From NCBI RefSeq assembly GCF_004827385.1, contig NZ_SRXN01000008.1:62001-126000 (forward strand): a DNA stretch of 64,000 bases, read 5' to 3'. The notes beneath the pieces are model-generated. The model searched no databases. It worked only from the letters and a program-made list of their open reading frames with translations, and had not been told where the DNA came from. This document shows positions 8,438 to 17,272 of this stretch, in pieces. Each line of letters opens with the position of its first letter. The stretch's first letter is position 1. The stretch comes from Ensifer sp. MPMI2T. GTDB lineage: Bacteria > Pseudomonadota > Alphaproteobacteria > Rhizobiales > Rhizobiaceae. The position numbers and the translations under genes were made by a program.

Positions 8438-9697
8438 GTGATGGCGTCCGCCGCGCTCGGCGGCGTTGCCGAAGCGAAGACCGTCATCCACGTGATGCAC
8501 CAGGGCGATCCCGGGTGGGTCGCCACCTATGGCGAGATCGCCAAGCGTTTCGAGGCCGCCAATCCGGATGTGGACGTCGAGCTGATCTATGCGCCGCACG
8601 ACGCCTATAACGAGAAGTTCAGCGCCGCCGTCATGTCCAAGCAGTTGCCGGACGTCATGGAGCTCGACGCGCCCTTCCTCGCCAATTACGTCTGGTCCGG
8701 TTACCTGCAGCCGATCAAGCTGCTGGTCGATAAAGACGTCATCGACGATATGACCGAGTCCAACATTGCGCAGGGTACCTATCCGATCGACAAGGATCTC
8801 TACGCGGTCGGCCTGACCGACTCCTCGGTCGTCCTTTACGGCAACAAGAAATACCTCGAAGCGATCGGTGCCCGCATCCCGAAATCGGTCGACGACGCGT
8901 GGACCCGGGAAGAGTTCGAGGGCTATCTCGAAAAGCTCTCGACGCTCGAGGGCGTCAAATGGCCGATCGACACCTTCCGCGGCTACGGCATCAAAACCGA
9001 ATGGATTACCTATGCTTATGGCCCGATCCTGCAATCGGCCGGTTGCGATCTGATCGACCGGAAGACCTGGAAGTCCGTCGGCACACTCGACGGCGATCCT
9101 TGCGTCGAGGCGCTGACGATGATGCAGAAATGGGTGACGAATGGATGGGTGGTACCGCAATCCTCCGGCACCAATCAGTTCTTTGCCGAAGGACACCCGG
9201 CCGCGCTCGCGCTCGGCGGCCACTGGTTCTATGCCGAGGCTGCGGCCTCGATGAAGGACGATATCGTCGTCATGCCGCTGCCGAAATTCGGACCGAAAGG
9301 CGCCAGCCCGAACGGCACCTGGATCTGGGGGATTACCACCGCCTCCGAGCATCCGGATATCGCCGGCAAGTTCATCAGTTTCATGCTGAAGGACAAGCTC
9401 TACCGCGACTATGCGAGAGAGGATTCCGGCTATCCGGGACTGAAGAGCTTCGCCGCAGACTCGCCGCTCTACGCCGCCGGCGGTCCGATGGCCGTCGCCT
9501 TCGAGCAGGCGTCGAAGACGGCGATCGCGCGGCCGCCGCATCCGGCCTATCCGGCGATCACCTCGGCCTTCATGGGAGCCGTAGACGAGATCTTCAACGG
9601 AGGTGACGCAAAGGCTGCGCTCTCCAAGGCGGCCGAGAAGATCGACGAGGACATCGAAGAAAACGACGGCTACCCGCCCTTCGACGAGCAGCAATAA
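8438..9697 (+). CDS. sugar ABC transporter substrate-binding protein (signal peptide out of frame)
   Basis: The long frame encodes a 419-residue extracellular solute-binding protein of family 1 (SBP_bac_1), beginning VMASAALGGVAEAKTVIHVM. A good ribosome site (GAGGAG) and ATG at 8410 start a different frame, MMGKRLLSL, which is the expected signal-peptide n-region. Removing C8437 would join the two into MMGKRLLSL-VMASAALGGVAEA, a plausible secretion signal. As written, only the GTG at 8438 can start the body in frame, and that leaves no basic n-region. Either a real frameshift or a sequence error is present. The permeases follow after a 107-bp gap. Confidence 0.8.
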   Translation: MMASAALGGVAEAKTVIHVMHQGDPGWVATYGEIAKRFEAANPDVDVELIYAPHDAYNEKFSAAVMSKQLPDVMELDAPFLANYVWSGYLQPIKLLVDKDVIDDMTESNIAQGTYPIDKDLYAVGLTDSSVVLYGNKKYLEAIGARIPKSVDDAWTREEFEGYLEKLSTLEGVKWPIDTFRGYGIKTEWITYAYGPILQSAGCDLIDRKTWKSVGTLDGDPCVEALTMMQKWVTNGWVVPQSSGTNQFFAEGHPAALALGGHWFYAEAAASMKDDIVVMPLPKFGPKGASPNGTWIWGITTASEHPDIAGKFISFMLKDKLYRDYAREDSGYPGLKSFAADSPLYAAGGPMAVAFEQASKTAIARPPHPAYPAITSAFMGAVDEIFNGGDAKAALSKAAEKIDEDIEENDGYPPFDEQQ

Positions 9698-9804
9698 TTC
9701 CACACGGTCAACATTTGCCCCGCGGCGGCAACGCCGCGAGGCTGCCTGCCCCGCCTGCCTGCCGCCTTGGACGGCGGGTATTGCGACCTGATCAGGAGGA
9801 GATC

Positions 9805-10740
9805 ATGACCCTGCAACAAACGGTCCGACCGGCCGTCATCGCGCGTTCGGCTTCGCGCCGCGACAACGGCCGGCTAATCCAGGAAATCGGCATGCTCGCG
9901 CCGGCGGTTATCCTGCTAACGATCTTCCTTGCCGTGCCGTTCCTCTTGTCCTTCTGGACGGCGATGACTAACCAGCCGCTCGTGCCACGGCCGACGCCGA
10001 TCCGCTTTGTCGGGTTCAACAACTTCCTGCGCATCTTCCGGGACGAGCTCTTCTGGACTTCGCTCTGGAACGTCTCGCGCTTCACCTTCTGGATCCTGCC
10101 GGTGCAATGCGGCCTCGCTTTTGCGACAGCATTGCTGCTTCACCAGAAACTGCCCTTCCGCAACCTCTTTCGCGGCCTCTTCTTCCTGCCCGCGATCACC
10201 TCCATGGTCGTCGTCTGCGTGATCTGGGGAACGCTTTTCCAATACCCCAGCGGACCGTTCAACCAGATCATCGGCTTTCTCTCGGGTGGCCGCATCCAGC
10301 CAATCGACTGGCTCGGCGATCCGAACTGGGCGATGTTCTCAATCGTGCTTCTGTCGGCATGGCAGGCCTACGGCTTCCAGATGATCGTCTATCTCGCCGG
10401 GCTCCAGGGCATTCCCGACGAGCTCTATGATGCGGCGAGGATAGACGGCGCCAACGCGTTCCAGCGCTTCTGGCACGTGACCATGCCAGGCTTGAGGCCA
10501 ACTCATGTCTTCGTGCTGGTCATCACCACCATCCAGGCCTTCAAGCTCTACACCCAGGTCGCGATTCTGACCCAGGGCGGCCCGAAGAGCAGCACGGAGA
10601 CTGTGGTTCACTACATGGTGCGCTCCGGTTTCGAGGAGCAGAAGCTCGGCTACGCTTCGGCCGTTTCGGTCATTCTCTTCCTGATCGTTCTCGTCATCGC
10701 GCTCCTGCAGCGTCAACTCCTGAGGCGTTTCGATGTCTGA
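9805..10740 (+). CDS. sugar ABC transporter permease (MalF/UgpA type)
   Basis: A 311-residue inner-membrane protein with six predicted helices, the first being MLAPAVILLTIFLAVPFLL. The cytoplasmic EAA loop is clear (ELYDAARIDGANAFQRFWHV), which contacts the ATPase. The start at 9805 has AGGAGGAG upstream. Its stop overlaps the next permease by 8 bp, so the two subunits are translationally coupled. It forms the translocation channel with the following permease, importing the ligand of the neighbouring binding protein. Confidence 0.93.
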   Translation: MTLQQTVRPAVIARSASRRDNGRLIQEIGMLAPAVILLTIFLAVPFLLSFWTAMTNQPLVPRPTPIRFVGFNNFLRIFRDELFWTSLWNVSRFTFWILPVQCGLAFATALLLHQKLPFRNLFRGLFFLPAITSMVVVCVIWGTLFQYPSGPFNQIIGFLSGGRIQPIDWLGDPNWAMFSIVLLSAWQAYGFQMIVYLAGLQGIPDELYDAARIDGANAFQRFWHVTMPGLRPTHVFVLVITTIQAFKLYTQVAILTQGGPKSSTETVVHYMVRSGFEEQKLGYASAVSVILFLIVLVIALLQRQLLRRFDV

Positions 10741-11626
10741 ACTCGCAATCCCCACCCTAGAGGCGCAGGTCAAGAGCGAGCGTTCCGCGATCGGTTCGCT
10801 GCGCATGGTCCAGACGGCCTCGATCCTCGTTATTGCGCTCGTCATCGTGTCGCCGCTGTTCATGCTCTTAATCGCCAGCCTCAAGGACGACCGCTTCCAG
10901 ATTCTGGCGGACATGGGAAGTTTCCGGGCTTTCTGGGTCTCGAACCCGACGCTTTCGAATTTTGCGGAAATCGGCAATCTGTCCGGCGAACTCGCCTTCG
11001 GCCGCTATCTCGTGAACTCGCTGATCATTCTGGCCTCAACGGTCGGCGCCGGCCTGATCGTCAACTCCATGGCTGGCTTCGTGCTCGCCTGGGGTTCGCT
11101 GCGTGGCCGCGCGCTGATCCTTTCACTGGTCATCGCGCTCTACGTGATCCCGCAGGAAAGCATCATCATGCCGCTCGTCATCATGGTGTCGCGGGCCGGC
11201 ATGACCGACACCTTCGCGGTGCAGATCGTGCCCTGGATCGCGAGCCCCCTCTACATCTTCCTGTTCTATCAGTTCTTCGCCCAGCTCCCGAAGGAGCTCT
11301 TCGAAGCCGCTCAGATCGACGGCGCCTCGGTGTTCCGGATCTACCGCTCGATCTTCCTGCCGCTCAGCCTGCCGGCGCTCGCGACCGTCTCGATCTTGAT
11401 GGGGATCGAGAGTTGGAACCAGTACCTCTGGCCGATCCTGGTGACGCAGACCGATTATGCCCGGCCGATCGCCGTCGCTATCGCCACCTTCTTCGGTCAG
11501 GACAGTATCTATTGGGATCGCGCGATGGCCGCCTCTGTCCTGATGATGATCCCGATCCTCGCTCTCTATCTCGCCTTCCAGCGCTGGTTCGTAAGTTCTT
11601 TTGTTGGCTCCGCCGTGAAAGGTTGA
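10733..11626 (+). CDS. sugar ABC transporter permease (MalG/UgpE type)
   Basis: A 297-residue membrane protein of the carbohydrate uptake transporter-1 family. Helices include ILVIALVIVSPLFMLLIASL near the N-terminus, and the EAA loop reads ELFEAAQIDGASVFRIYRSI. It overlaps the previous permease gene by 8 bp and is followed after 3 bp by the GH32 gene, so permease and hydrolase are produced together. Confidence 0.93.
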   Translation: MSELAIPTLEAQVKSERSAIGSLRMVQTASILVIALVIVSPLFMLLIASLKDDRFQILADMGSFRAFWVSNPTLSNFAEIGNLSGELAFGRYLVNSLIILASTVGAGLIVNSMAGFVLAWGSLRGRALILSLVIALYVIPQESIIMPLVIMVSRAGMTDTFAVQIVPWIASPLYIFLFYQFFAQLPKELFEAAQIDGASVFRIYRSIFLPLSLPALATVSILMGIESWNQYLWPILVTQTDYARPIAVAIATFFGQDSIYWDRAMAASVLMMIPILALYLAFQRWFVSSFVGSAVKG

Positions 11627-11629
11627 TCA

Positions 11630-13351
11630 ATGACAAGCAATGCAAATCCCTCTCCGGTTCCTGACGGCGACATCGAGACATTGAGCGCCGCTCTGCCGGG
11701 TGGAACAACGATCCACCTCTGGCTGAAGGCCGCGCAAGGGAAAGCGGCAGCGGAAATGACGGTCTCGGTCGCCGGCATTGAGGTCGGTCTGCTGACGGTC
11801 GACAATGCCGAGGAATACCAGTTGCGGACGCTTCACCTGGAAAACGGCGGGCAGACGGCGTTTCGTTATGACCCGACTACGACGGCTGTCTCGGTCGCCT
11901 ACGCTTTCTGCGAACGCGACGTTCTCGAAAAGGGCATTCTCGTCCTCTATGTCGGCGAAGCGAACGCACCGCCGGCCGTGCCCGGCAGCTACCACTTCCG
12001 CCCTCCCTTCGGCTGGATGAACGATCCGAACGGCTTCGGCCGTTTCGGCGACAGGATCCACCTCTTCTACCAGCACTATCCCCACAGCCGCCGCTGGAAC
12101 ACCATGCATTGGGGCCACGCGGTATCCGATGACTGCGTGCGCTGGCGGCACCTGCCGATCTTCCTCTTCCCCTCGGCCGATCTTTCGGCACGCGCCGACG
12201 GCCAGGGCGGCGCCTTTTCCGGTTCGGCCATTCCGCTCGCCGGAGGGGAGCCCGGCATCCGCGTCTTCTTTACCGAGCAGGTGAAAGACCGGCAGCCCGA
12301 AGAACAGATCCAATTGACCGCCGTCTCACGCGACCAGATCGCGGCCGGTCCCGCCGAGGTCATCCTACCGGAGCGACCAGCCGGCCTCGATCTGACGCTC
12401 GACTTTCGCGACCCCTATGTCGTCAAAGGTCCCGACGGACGCTGGAAGATGCTTGTCGGCAGTCGCGACCGGGCAGGCGGCGTGATCCTTCTTTACGAGA
12501 CCGTCGATCCCGAAGCCGCCTCGGGCTGGACGTTCGTCGGTATCCTGCATCGCGAGGACCGGTTCGGCATGACCGCCGCCGAATGCCCATGCCTCGTGCC
12601 CGTCGACGGGCCGGCCGACGATCCGGCGACGCGCTGGGCGCTGATTTTCGGACTCTTGACGAGCCGCGATCCGGCGACCGGCCGGCGCAACATGACGGTC
12701 GCGACCGTCGGCCGCTTCGATGGCCGGAGCTTCGTTCAGGAATTCGAGCAAGAGCTCGACTTCGGCACAGACGCCTATGCCTTCCAGGCTTTCGTGGATC
12801 AATCCGGGCCGGTCGGCATCGCCTGGCTCGCCAACTGGACGGAGATCTCCAAGAAAACCGATTTTCCAACGGCCATGACGCTCCCGCGCCGCGTCTTGCT
12901 CAGGGACGGTGCGTTGCTGACACCACCGGTCGACACAGTGGAAAGCCTGCGCCAGCAGCTCATAGACGACAAGCGACTGCTTTCCGGCGATATCGTCGAA
13001 CTCGGCAACGGAGCGGCCGAAATCGTCATTGATCTCACCGCGCCCGGCGCTGCTTTCGACCTCGAATTCGATCATCCGGAAGCCGACCTCGGGTTGAGGC
13101 TGGATCAGGAGGGCTTAAGCATCCTCTACGATGTTCCGGATGGCAAATGGCTGCCCCGCTACATCGCCAGCGGCGCGCGCCCCTCGACGTTCCGCATCTT
13201 CCTGGACAAGGGCTCGATCGAGGTCTTCGCCGACGACGGCCGCTGGACGGGGACGAAGCGGCTGCCTGGTTTTGAAGGCGTCCGCTCGGCGCGCCTGACC
13301 GCTCCGCAAGGCAATGTCGCGGCTGCCAAAATCTGGCAGCTCGGGCTCTGA
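11630..13351 (+). CDS. GH32 beta-fructosidase (levanase/invertase-like)
   Basis: A 573-residue glycoside hydrolase of family 32. The three catalytic motifs are visible: WMNDPNG with nucleophile D132, RDP at 260-262 (transition-state Asp), and EC with acid/base E318. The five-bladed propeller is followed by the C-terminal beta-sandwich (ending with GSIEVFADDGRWTG). An extra N-terminal domain of about 115 residues, probably beta-rich, precedes the propeller. No signal peptide is seen, so it should act in the cytosol on imported sucrose or short fructans. It lies between permease and ATPase genes of the importer. Confidence 0.92.
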   Translation: MTSNANPSPVPDGDIETLSAALPGGTTIHLWLKAAQGKAAAEMTVSVAGIEVGLLTVDNAEEYQLRTLHLENGGQTAFRYDPTTTAVSVAYAFCERDVLEKGILVLYVGEANAPPAVPGSYHFRPPFGWMNDPNGFGRFGDRIHLFYQHYPHSRRWNTMHWGHAVSDDCVRWRHLPIFLFPSADLSARADGQGGAFSGSAIPLAGGEPGIRVFFTEQVKDRQPEEQIQLTAVSRDQIAAGPAEVILPERPAGLDLTLDFRDPYVVKGPDGRWKMLVGSRDRAGGVILLYETVDPEAASGWTFVGILHREDRFGMTAAECPCLVPVDGPADDPATRWALIFGLLTSRDPATGRRNMTVATVGRFDGRSFVQEFEQELDFGTDAYAFQAFVDQSGPVGIAWLANWTEISKKTDFPTAMTLPRRVLLRDGALLTPPVDTVESLRQQLIDDKRLLSGDIVELGNGAAEIVIDLTAPGAAFDLEFDHPEADLGLRLDQEGLSILYDVPDGKWLPRYIASGARPSTFRIFLDKGSIEVFADDGRWTGTKRLPGFEGVRSARLTAPQGNVAAAKIWQLGL

Positions 13352-13369
13352 GAGAACAGGGAGGAATTC

Positions 13370-14416
13370 ATGGCATCCGTCACCATCGAACAGGTTCGCA
13401 AGCAATACGGCGCCGTGCCGGTGATCCACGGCGTTTCCATGGACATCGAGGATGGCGAATTCGTCACCCTCGTCGGCCCCTCCGGTTGCGGCAAGTCGAC
13501 GCTTTTGCGCATGCTGGCCGGGCTTGAGGACATCAGCGGCGGCGAGATCCGCATCGGCGGCCGCCTAGTGAACGACGTGGCGCCGAAGGAGCGCGACATC
13601 GCCATGGTCTTCCAGAGCTACGCGCTCTACCCGCACATGACCGTCGCGGAAAACATGGGCTTCGCGCTGAAGCTCAAGGGCGAGGACAAGGCGGCGATCG
13701 GCAAGCGCGTCAAGGAGGCGGCCGACATCCTGGCGCTCGGGCCGCTGCTCGACCGTCTGCCGAAGCAGCTTTCCGGCGGCCAGCGCCAGCGCGTCGCAAT
13801 GGGGCGGGCAATCGTCCGGCATCCGCAGGTGTTCCTATTCGATGAGCCGCTTTCGAATCTCGACGCCAAGCTGCGCGTCACCATGCGCGCCGAAATCAAG
13901 GACCTGCACCAACGCCTGAAGACGACGACGGTCTATGTCACGCATGACCAGATCGAGGCGATGACGATGGCGGACCGGATCGTCGTGATGCGTGGCGGCG
14001 CCGTCGAGCAGATCGGCAAGCCGCTCGAACTTTACGATCGCCCCGCCAACACCTTCGTCGCCACCTTCATTGGCTCGCCCGCCATGAACCTTTTCGAAGG
14101 GTCGATCGTGGATGGGCAGTTCGTCACCGATGGCGGTGCCCGGTTGCCGCTGCCGGCCGGCTATTCGGGCGATGCAGTCAGGACCTTTGGCGTCCGGCCG
14201 GAGCATCTTGCCCCAAGCGAAAACGGTGTACGCGCAACCGTGGTCGTGGTGGAGCCGACCGGTTCGGAGACGCATGTCGTTGTGAAAATCGGATCGGCCG
14301 ATACCAGCCTGGTGCTGCGCGACCGGATCGATCTCGAACCCGGCCAACAGATCGCCGTCGCTCCGGATTTGTCGAAGCTTCATCTGTTTTCAGCGTCGGG
14401 AACGCGCGTCAACTGA
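13370..14416 (+). CDS. sugar ABC transporter ATP-binding protein (MalK/UgpC type)
   Basis: A 348-residue ATPase with Walker A GPSGCGKST, signature LSGGQRQR, Walker B VFLFDEPLSNLDA and the switch His in TVYVTHDQ. The C-terminal 110 residues form the TOBE/MOP-like regulatory domain typical of MalK homologues. It powers the importer formed by the preceding genes. The gene has GGGAGGAA eight bases before the ATG. It ends the operon and overlaps the end of the convergent FAD gene by 8 bp. Confidence 0.94.
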   Translation: MASVTIEQVRKQYGAVPVIHGVSMDIEDGEFVTLVGPSGCGKSTLLRMLAGLEDISGGEIRIGGRLVNDVAPKERDIAMVFQSYALYPHMTVAENMGFALKLKGEDKAAIGKRVKEAADILALGPLLDRLPKQLSGGQRQRVAMGRAIVRHPQVFLFDEPLSNLDAKLRVTMRAEIKDLHQRLKTTTVYVTHDQIEAMTMADRIVVMRGGAVEQIGKPLELYDRPANTFVATFIGSPAMNLFEGSIVDGQFVTDGGARLPLPAGYSGDAVRTFGVRPEHLAPSENGVRATVVVVEPTGSETHVVVKIGSADTSLVLRDRIDLEPGQQIAVAPDLSKLHLFSASGTRVN

Positions 14417-15884
14417 TACTGTTCGCAGACCGCAAAGCCTCCGATCCGTCGTCTCGCGCTTGAGCGGCTTTCGCCGCTCCTCGCCCGCGCGCGAGCGCGG
14501 CCACCTGCTCCGCCACGAAAATGGCGTGATCGTTGACCTGCGGCAGGCCCATCAACTCCCCGAAGGTCCCGCGGGCGAGCGGTCCGGCGATGAAAAGCGT
14601 CTCCGTCTCCCGGCCCTCCCTGTCGAGGGCCCGGCTTGTCTCGCTACAGGCAAGGCCAAGCCCGACGGCATCCGACTGCAGGTACCCGTCGGTCGAAAGC
14701 GTTTCGAGCCAAAGCTGGCTTTTCAAGACAGATTTGTGTGCCGGTCCGGTGGTGATCACCACGGCATCGACTTTCCAGTGCTCGATCCCGGCTCCGTGGC
14801 GCCGCCGGAACGTCGCGGCGATCTCGTCGCCGTTTCTCTCGAGCCGATCGATCCGACCCGCCAGAATGCGGATGTCGCCCGACTGCAGTCCGGCTCTGAC
14901 GATGGCATCGATCTGCGGCGCGATGCGAAAGCGGTGAACGTCCCAGAAGGGGCGCAGATGGCGTATCAGCCGCCGCCGTTCCGCGAGCGGCAGGCTACGC
15001 CAGATCTCTCCGCCTTGGCTGCGCAGCGCATCGAACACCGCATGCCAGGAAAAACCGTCCGCTTCAGCATCGGCGACCGCCCGCCGCACGCGCACCAGCA
15101 GTTCTGTCGCCGTTCGCGACGGCGTCGCCGTGAAGTCTCCGTACGGGTCCTGGGCTTGGGCCGGGTGCCCGCGCGAGCGGAGGCCGCGCCGGGAATAGGC
15201 GGTGATCGGCCCCGTCCGTCCGGTCGTGCGCAAGGAAGCGATGACGTCCGCCGCGGTGAGGCCGGTGCCTATGATCAGGACGTGGTCGTCGGGGCGAATC
15301 GCCGAAAGAGCGCCGGGCACAGTGGTGTCCGATACATAGCGCGGGTGCCCTCGCAATACGTCATCAATGCCCGCCGGGACCGCCGGGGCCGGATGGGTGG
15401 TGGCGATGACCAGTATGTCGGCCCGCAGCGTGGTGCCGGCGTCACCCCGGATTTCCCATTCTCCGCCACGCCGCTCCACGCTGATCACCCGCTGCCGGCA
15501 GTGGGCCATGTGGCCGTTGCCGAGGTGCGGCGCCACGGCATCGGCGACATAGCGGCCGAAAAGGCCGCGGCGCGGATAGAGTTGGCCGTCCGGCGCCAGT
15601 GCCCCGCTGTCGTCGTGCGGCTCTCCTCGAAGCTCCATCCAGCGGAGGAAATGATCGGGGTCGTCCGGATCGAGGCTCATGCGCCCGGCCGGCACATTGA
15701 CCCGATGCGCCGGATCGTCGGTGTCATAAGCAAGGCCGCAGCCGAGACGCTCGCGCGGCTCGAAGACGGTGATCTGCCATGCTTCCATGCTCTTGTCGCG
15801 TGCGAGAGTTGCGGCGACAACCGCCCCGGTAAAACCGCCGCCAATGATAACGACCGTGGGGCACCCCCCGCTCACGATAGTCAC
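14409..15884 (-). CDS. FAD/NAD(P)-binding protein (NAD_binding_9 family)
   Basis: A 491-residue protein with the dinucleotide-binding motif at the N-terminus (VVIIGGGFTGAVVAATLA) and a second glycine-rich nucleotide site (HVLIIGTGLTAADVIASL, about residue 205). The conserved NVPAGRMSLDPDDPDHFLRW segment identifies the NAD_binding_9/YdhS-like family of uncharacterised flavoproteins. The start is GTG at 15884 with GGAGGG upstream. A long antisense frame over it is a codon-bias artefact. The substrate is unknown. It is convergent with the sugar operon and stands alone. Confidence 0.85.
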   Translation of the reverse strand: MTIVSGGCPTVVIIGGGFTGAVVAATLARDKSMEAWQITVFEPRERLGCGLAYDTDDPAHRVNVPAGRMSLDPDDPDHFLRWMELRGEPHDDSGALAPDGQLYPRRGLFGRYVADAVAPHLGNGHMAHCRQRVISVERRGGEWEIRGDAGTTLRADILVIATTHPAPAVPAGIDDVLRGHPRYVSDTTVPGALSAIRPDDHVLIIGTGLTAADVIASLRTTGRTGPITAYSRRGLRSRGHPAQAQDPYGDFTATPSRTATELLVRVRRAVADAEADGFSWHAVFDALRSQGGEIWRSLPLAERRRLIRHLRPFWDVHRFRIAPQIDAIVRAGLQSGDIRILAGRIDRLERNGDEIAATFRRRHGAGIEHWKVDAVVITTGPAHKSVLKSQLWLETLSTDGYLQSDAVGLGLACSETSRALDREGRETETLFIAGPLARGTFGELMGLPQVNDHAIFVAEQVAALARGRGAAKAAQARDDGSEALRSANSIS

Positions 15885-16191
15885 CCCGCGTCCCTCCGCT
15901 TCGGTAACGGCATACGGCGATCTTCTTCGCCACGTGCCTCGGGAGGCTCGCCCCGTGCCAAGTATTTGTCAATGGTGCGCGCCGGAGAGGCTGTATCACG
16001 TCCTCGGGGCGCTATCGCTGGCACCTTGACGGGGCCATCCGGTCGTTGCCGCCTGCCGCTCGGAAAAGCTGAAAAGCAATCGGGAAGACTGCCTGAACGT
16101 GCACAGACCCGCTTGCCATCGGAGATGATTTGAGGGAAAATTTAGAGCTGGCCCTTGAGGCCTGGGCCATCTCCCGTGATAGGAGAATACC
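15885..16191. other. intergenic region without a recognised gene
   Basis: Nothing coding was recognised. It should carry promoters for the two divergent neighbours. TGGCCC (16149-16154) and GGGCCA (16164-16169) can form a small hairpin upstream of the lipoprotein ribosome site. Confidence 0.5.
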
Positions 16192-16356
16192 ATGCCTCTT
16201 AAACTTCTGATTGCTGCGATAGCGCTTCTGGCACTTTCCGGATGCGCAAGCACCGGCACAGGTGATGTCAACACGACCTATGCGCAATGGCAGGGCCCTT
16301 ATCCGGAGCCTGACTTCACCGCGACCGAAACGGGAAGCATTCGAATTGCCTACTAG
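16192..16356 (+). CDS. small lipoprotein
   Basis: A 54-residue product with a short basic start, a hydrophobic stretch and a lipobox LSGC with Cys18, so it should be lipidated and anchored in the envelope. The mature part is short, polar and Tyr/Pro containing (TYAQWQGPYPEPDF). AGGAG lies 7 bp before the ATG. Small lipoproteins like this are common in rhizobia and have no assigned function. It stands alone between the FAD gene and the sulfur operon. Confidence 0.7.
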   Translation: MPLKLLIAAIALLALSGCASTGTGDVNTTYAQWQGPYPEPDFTATETGSIRIAY

Positions 16357-16445
16357 GCTGGTCGTGGTCAACTACCCAGTACATCCGTCCTGAGGCACTC
16401 GGTCTCGGGATGGATCCCACGCCGACTATCCCCTTCATGAACTTG

Positions 16446-16486
16446 CATGATTGCTTCAACCAGGTACGATTTAAGGAAACATGCAG
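16446..16486. repeat. partial copy of palindromic repeat
   Basis: TTGCATGA and, further on, CGATTTAAGGAAACATGCAG resemble the arms of the stem-loop repeat at 59677-59724. This looks like a truncated copy of the same intergenic element. Confidence 0.4.
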
Positions 16487-16492
16487 TGACGC

Positions 16493-17263
16493 TCAGTGCA
16501 GCCCGAACTCGCGCAGTAGGTCCTTACGGTATTGGACGAAGCCCACCTCGCTTCGATCGCGTGGCCGGGCGAGATCGATCTCGATGATCTTCGCGTTGCT
16601 GTCCTTGTTCTTCGGAAGGACCAGGACGCGATCTGCGAGGTAGACCGCTTCCTCGAGATCGTGCGTGACGAGAACCATCGTGACGTTCTCATCCCGCCAT
16701 ATACGCTCCAGCTCCTCCTGCATCGTCAGTTTTGTCATCGCGTCGAGCGCACCGAATGGCTCGTCAAGCAGCAGGATCTCGGGCTGGACCGTCAGCGCCC
16801 GCGCGATGCCGACCCTTTGCGCCATGCCGCCCGAGAGCTGCTTGGGATAGGCGTCCGCAAAATCACCGAGGCCCACGAGCGATATGTAATGGCGCGCTCG
16901 CTCCTTGGCGTGACAGGCATGACCACCCCTGACCTCCAGCCCGAAGGCGACGTTCTCGAGTACCGTCTGCCAGGGAAGCAGGCGTGGCTCCTGGAAGATA
17001 ACGGCGCGTTCGTTGCCAACGCCGGTGATCGGCTCGTTGTCGATGAGCACTTTTCCGGCATCTGCGGCCTCGAGGCCCGCCAGGATGCGCAGCAATGTCG
17101 TCTTGCCCGATCCGCTGGCCCCGACGATTGCGAGGCACTCGCCCGAGCGGATATCCAGGTTCACGTTCCTCAAAACTCTGAGCGAACGTCCGCCGATCTG
17201 GAAGGATTTCGAGAGATCGCGGAGCGCGATCTCCCCTTTTCGCAAGCTCTCAACATCTCGCAT
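16493..17263 (-). CDS. ABC transporter ATP-binding protein (SsuB/TauB type)
   Basis: A 256-residue ATPase with Walker A GASGSGKTT, signature LSGGMAQRVGIARAL, Walker B ILLLDEPFGALDAMT and the switch His in LVTHDLEEA. The sequence fits the nitrate/sulfonate/taurine importer ATPases. It is the last gene of a five-gene minus-strand operon, 9 bp after the binding protein. It energises uptake of an organosulfur compound, by inference from the neighbouring flavin monooxygenase and reductase. Confidence 0.92.
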   Translation of the reverse strand: MRDVESLRKGEIALRDLSKSFQIGGRSLRVLRNVNLDIRSGECLAIVGASGSGKTTLLRILAGLEAADAGKVLIDNEPITGVGNERAVIFQEPRLLPWQTVLENVAFGLEVRGGHACHAKERARHYISLVGLGDFADAYPKQLSGGMAQRVGIARALTVQPEILLLDEPFGALDAMTKLTMQEELERIWRDENVTMVLVTHDLEEAVYLADRVLVLPKNKDSNAKIIEIDLARPRDRSEVGFVQYRKDLLREFGLH

Positions 17264-17272
17264 GGCTGGACC

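Noticed and set aside
14460..16133. 557-codon open frame on the plus strand
   Set aside because: It lies wholly antisense to the FAD/NAD(P)-binding gene and has no recognisable motif; the high GC content creates such frames.
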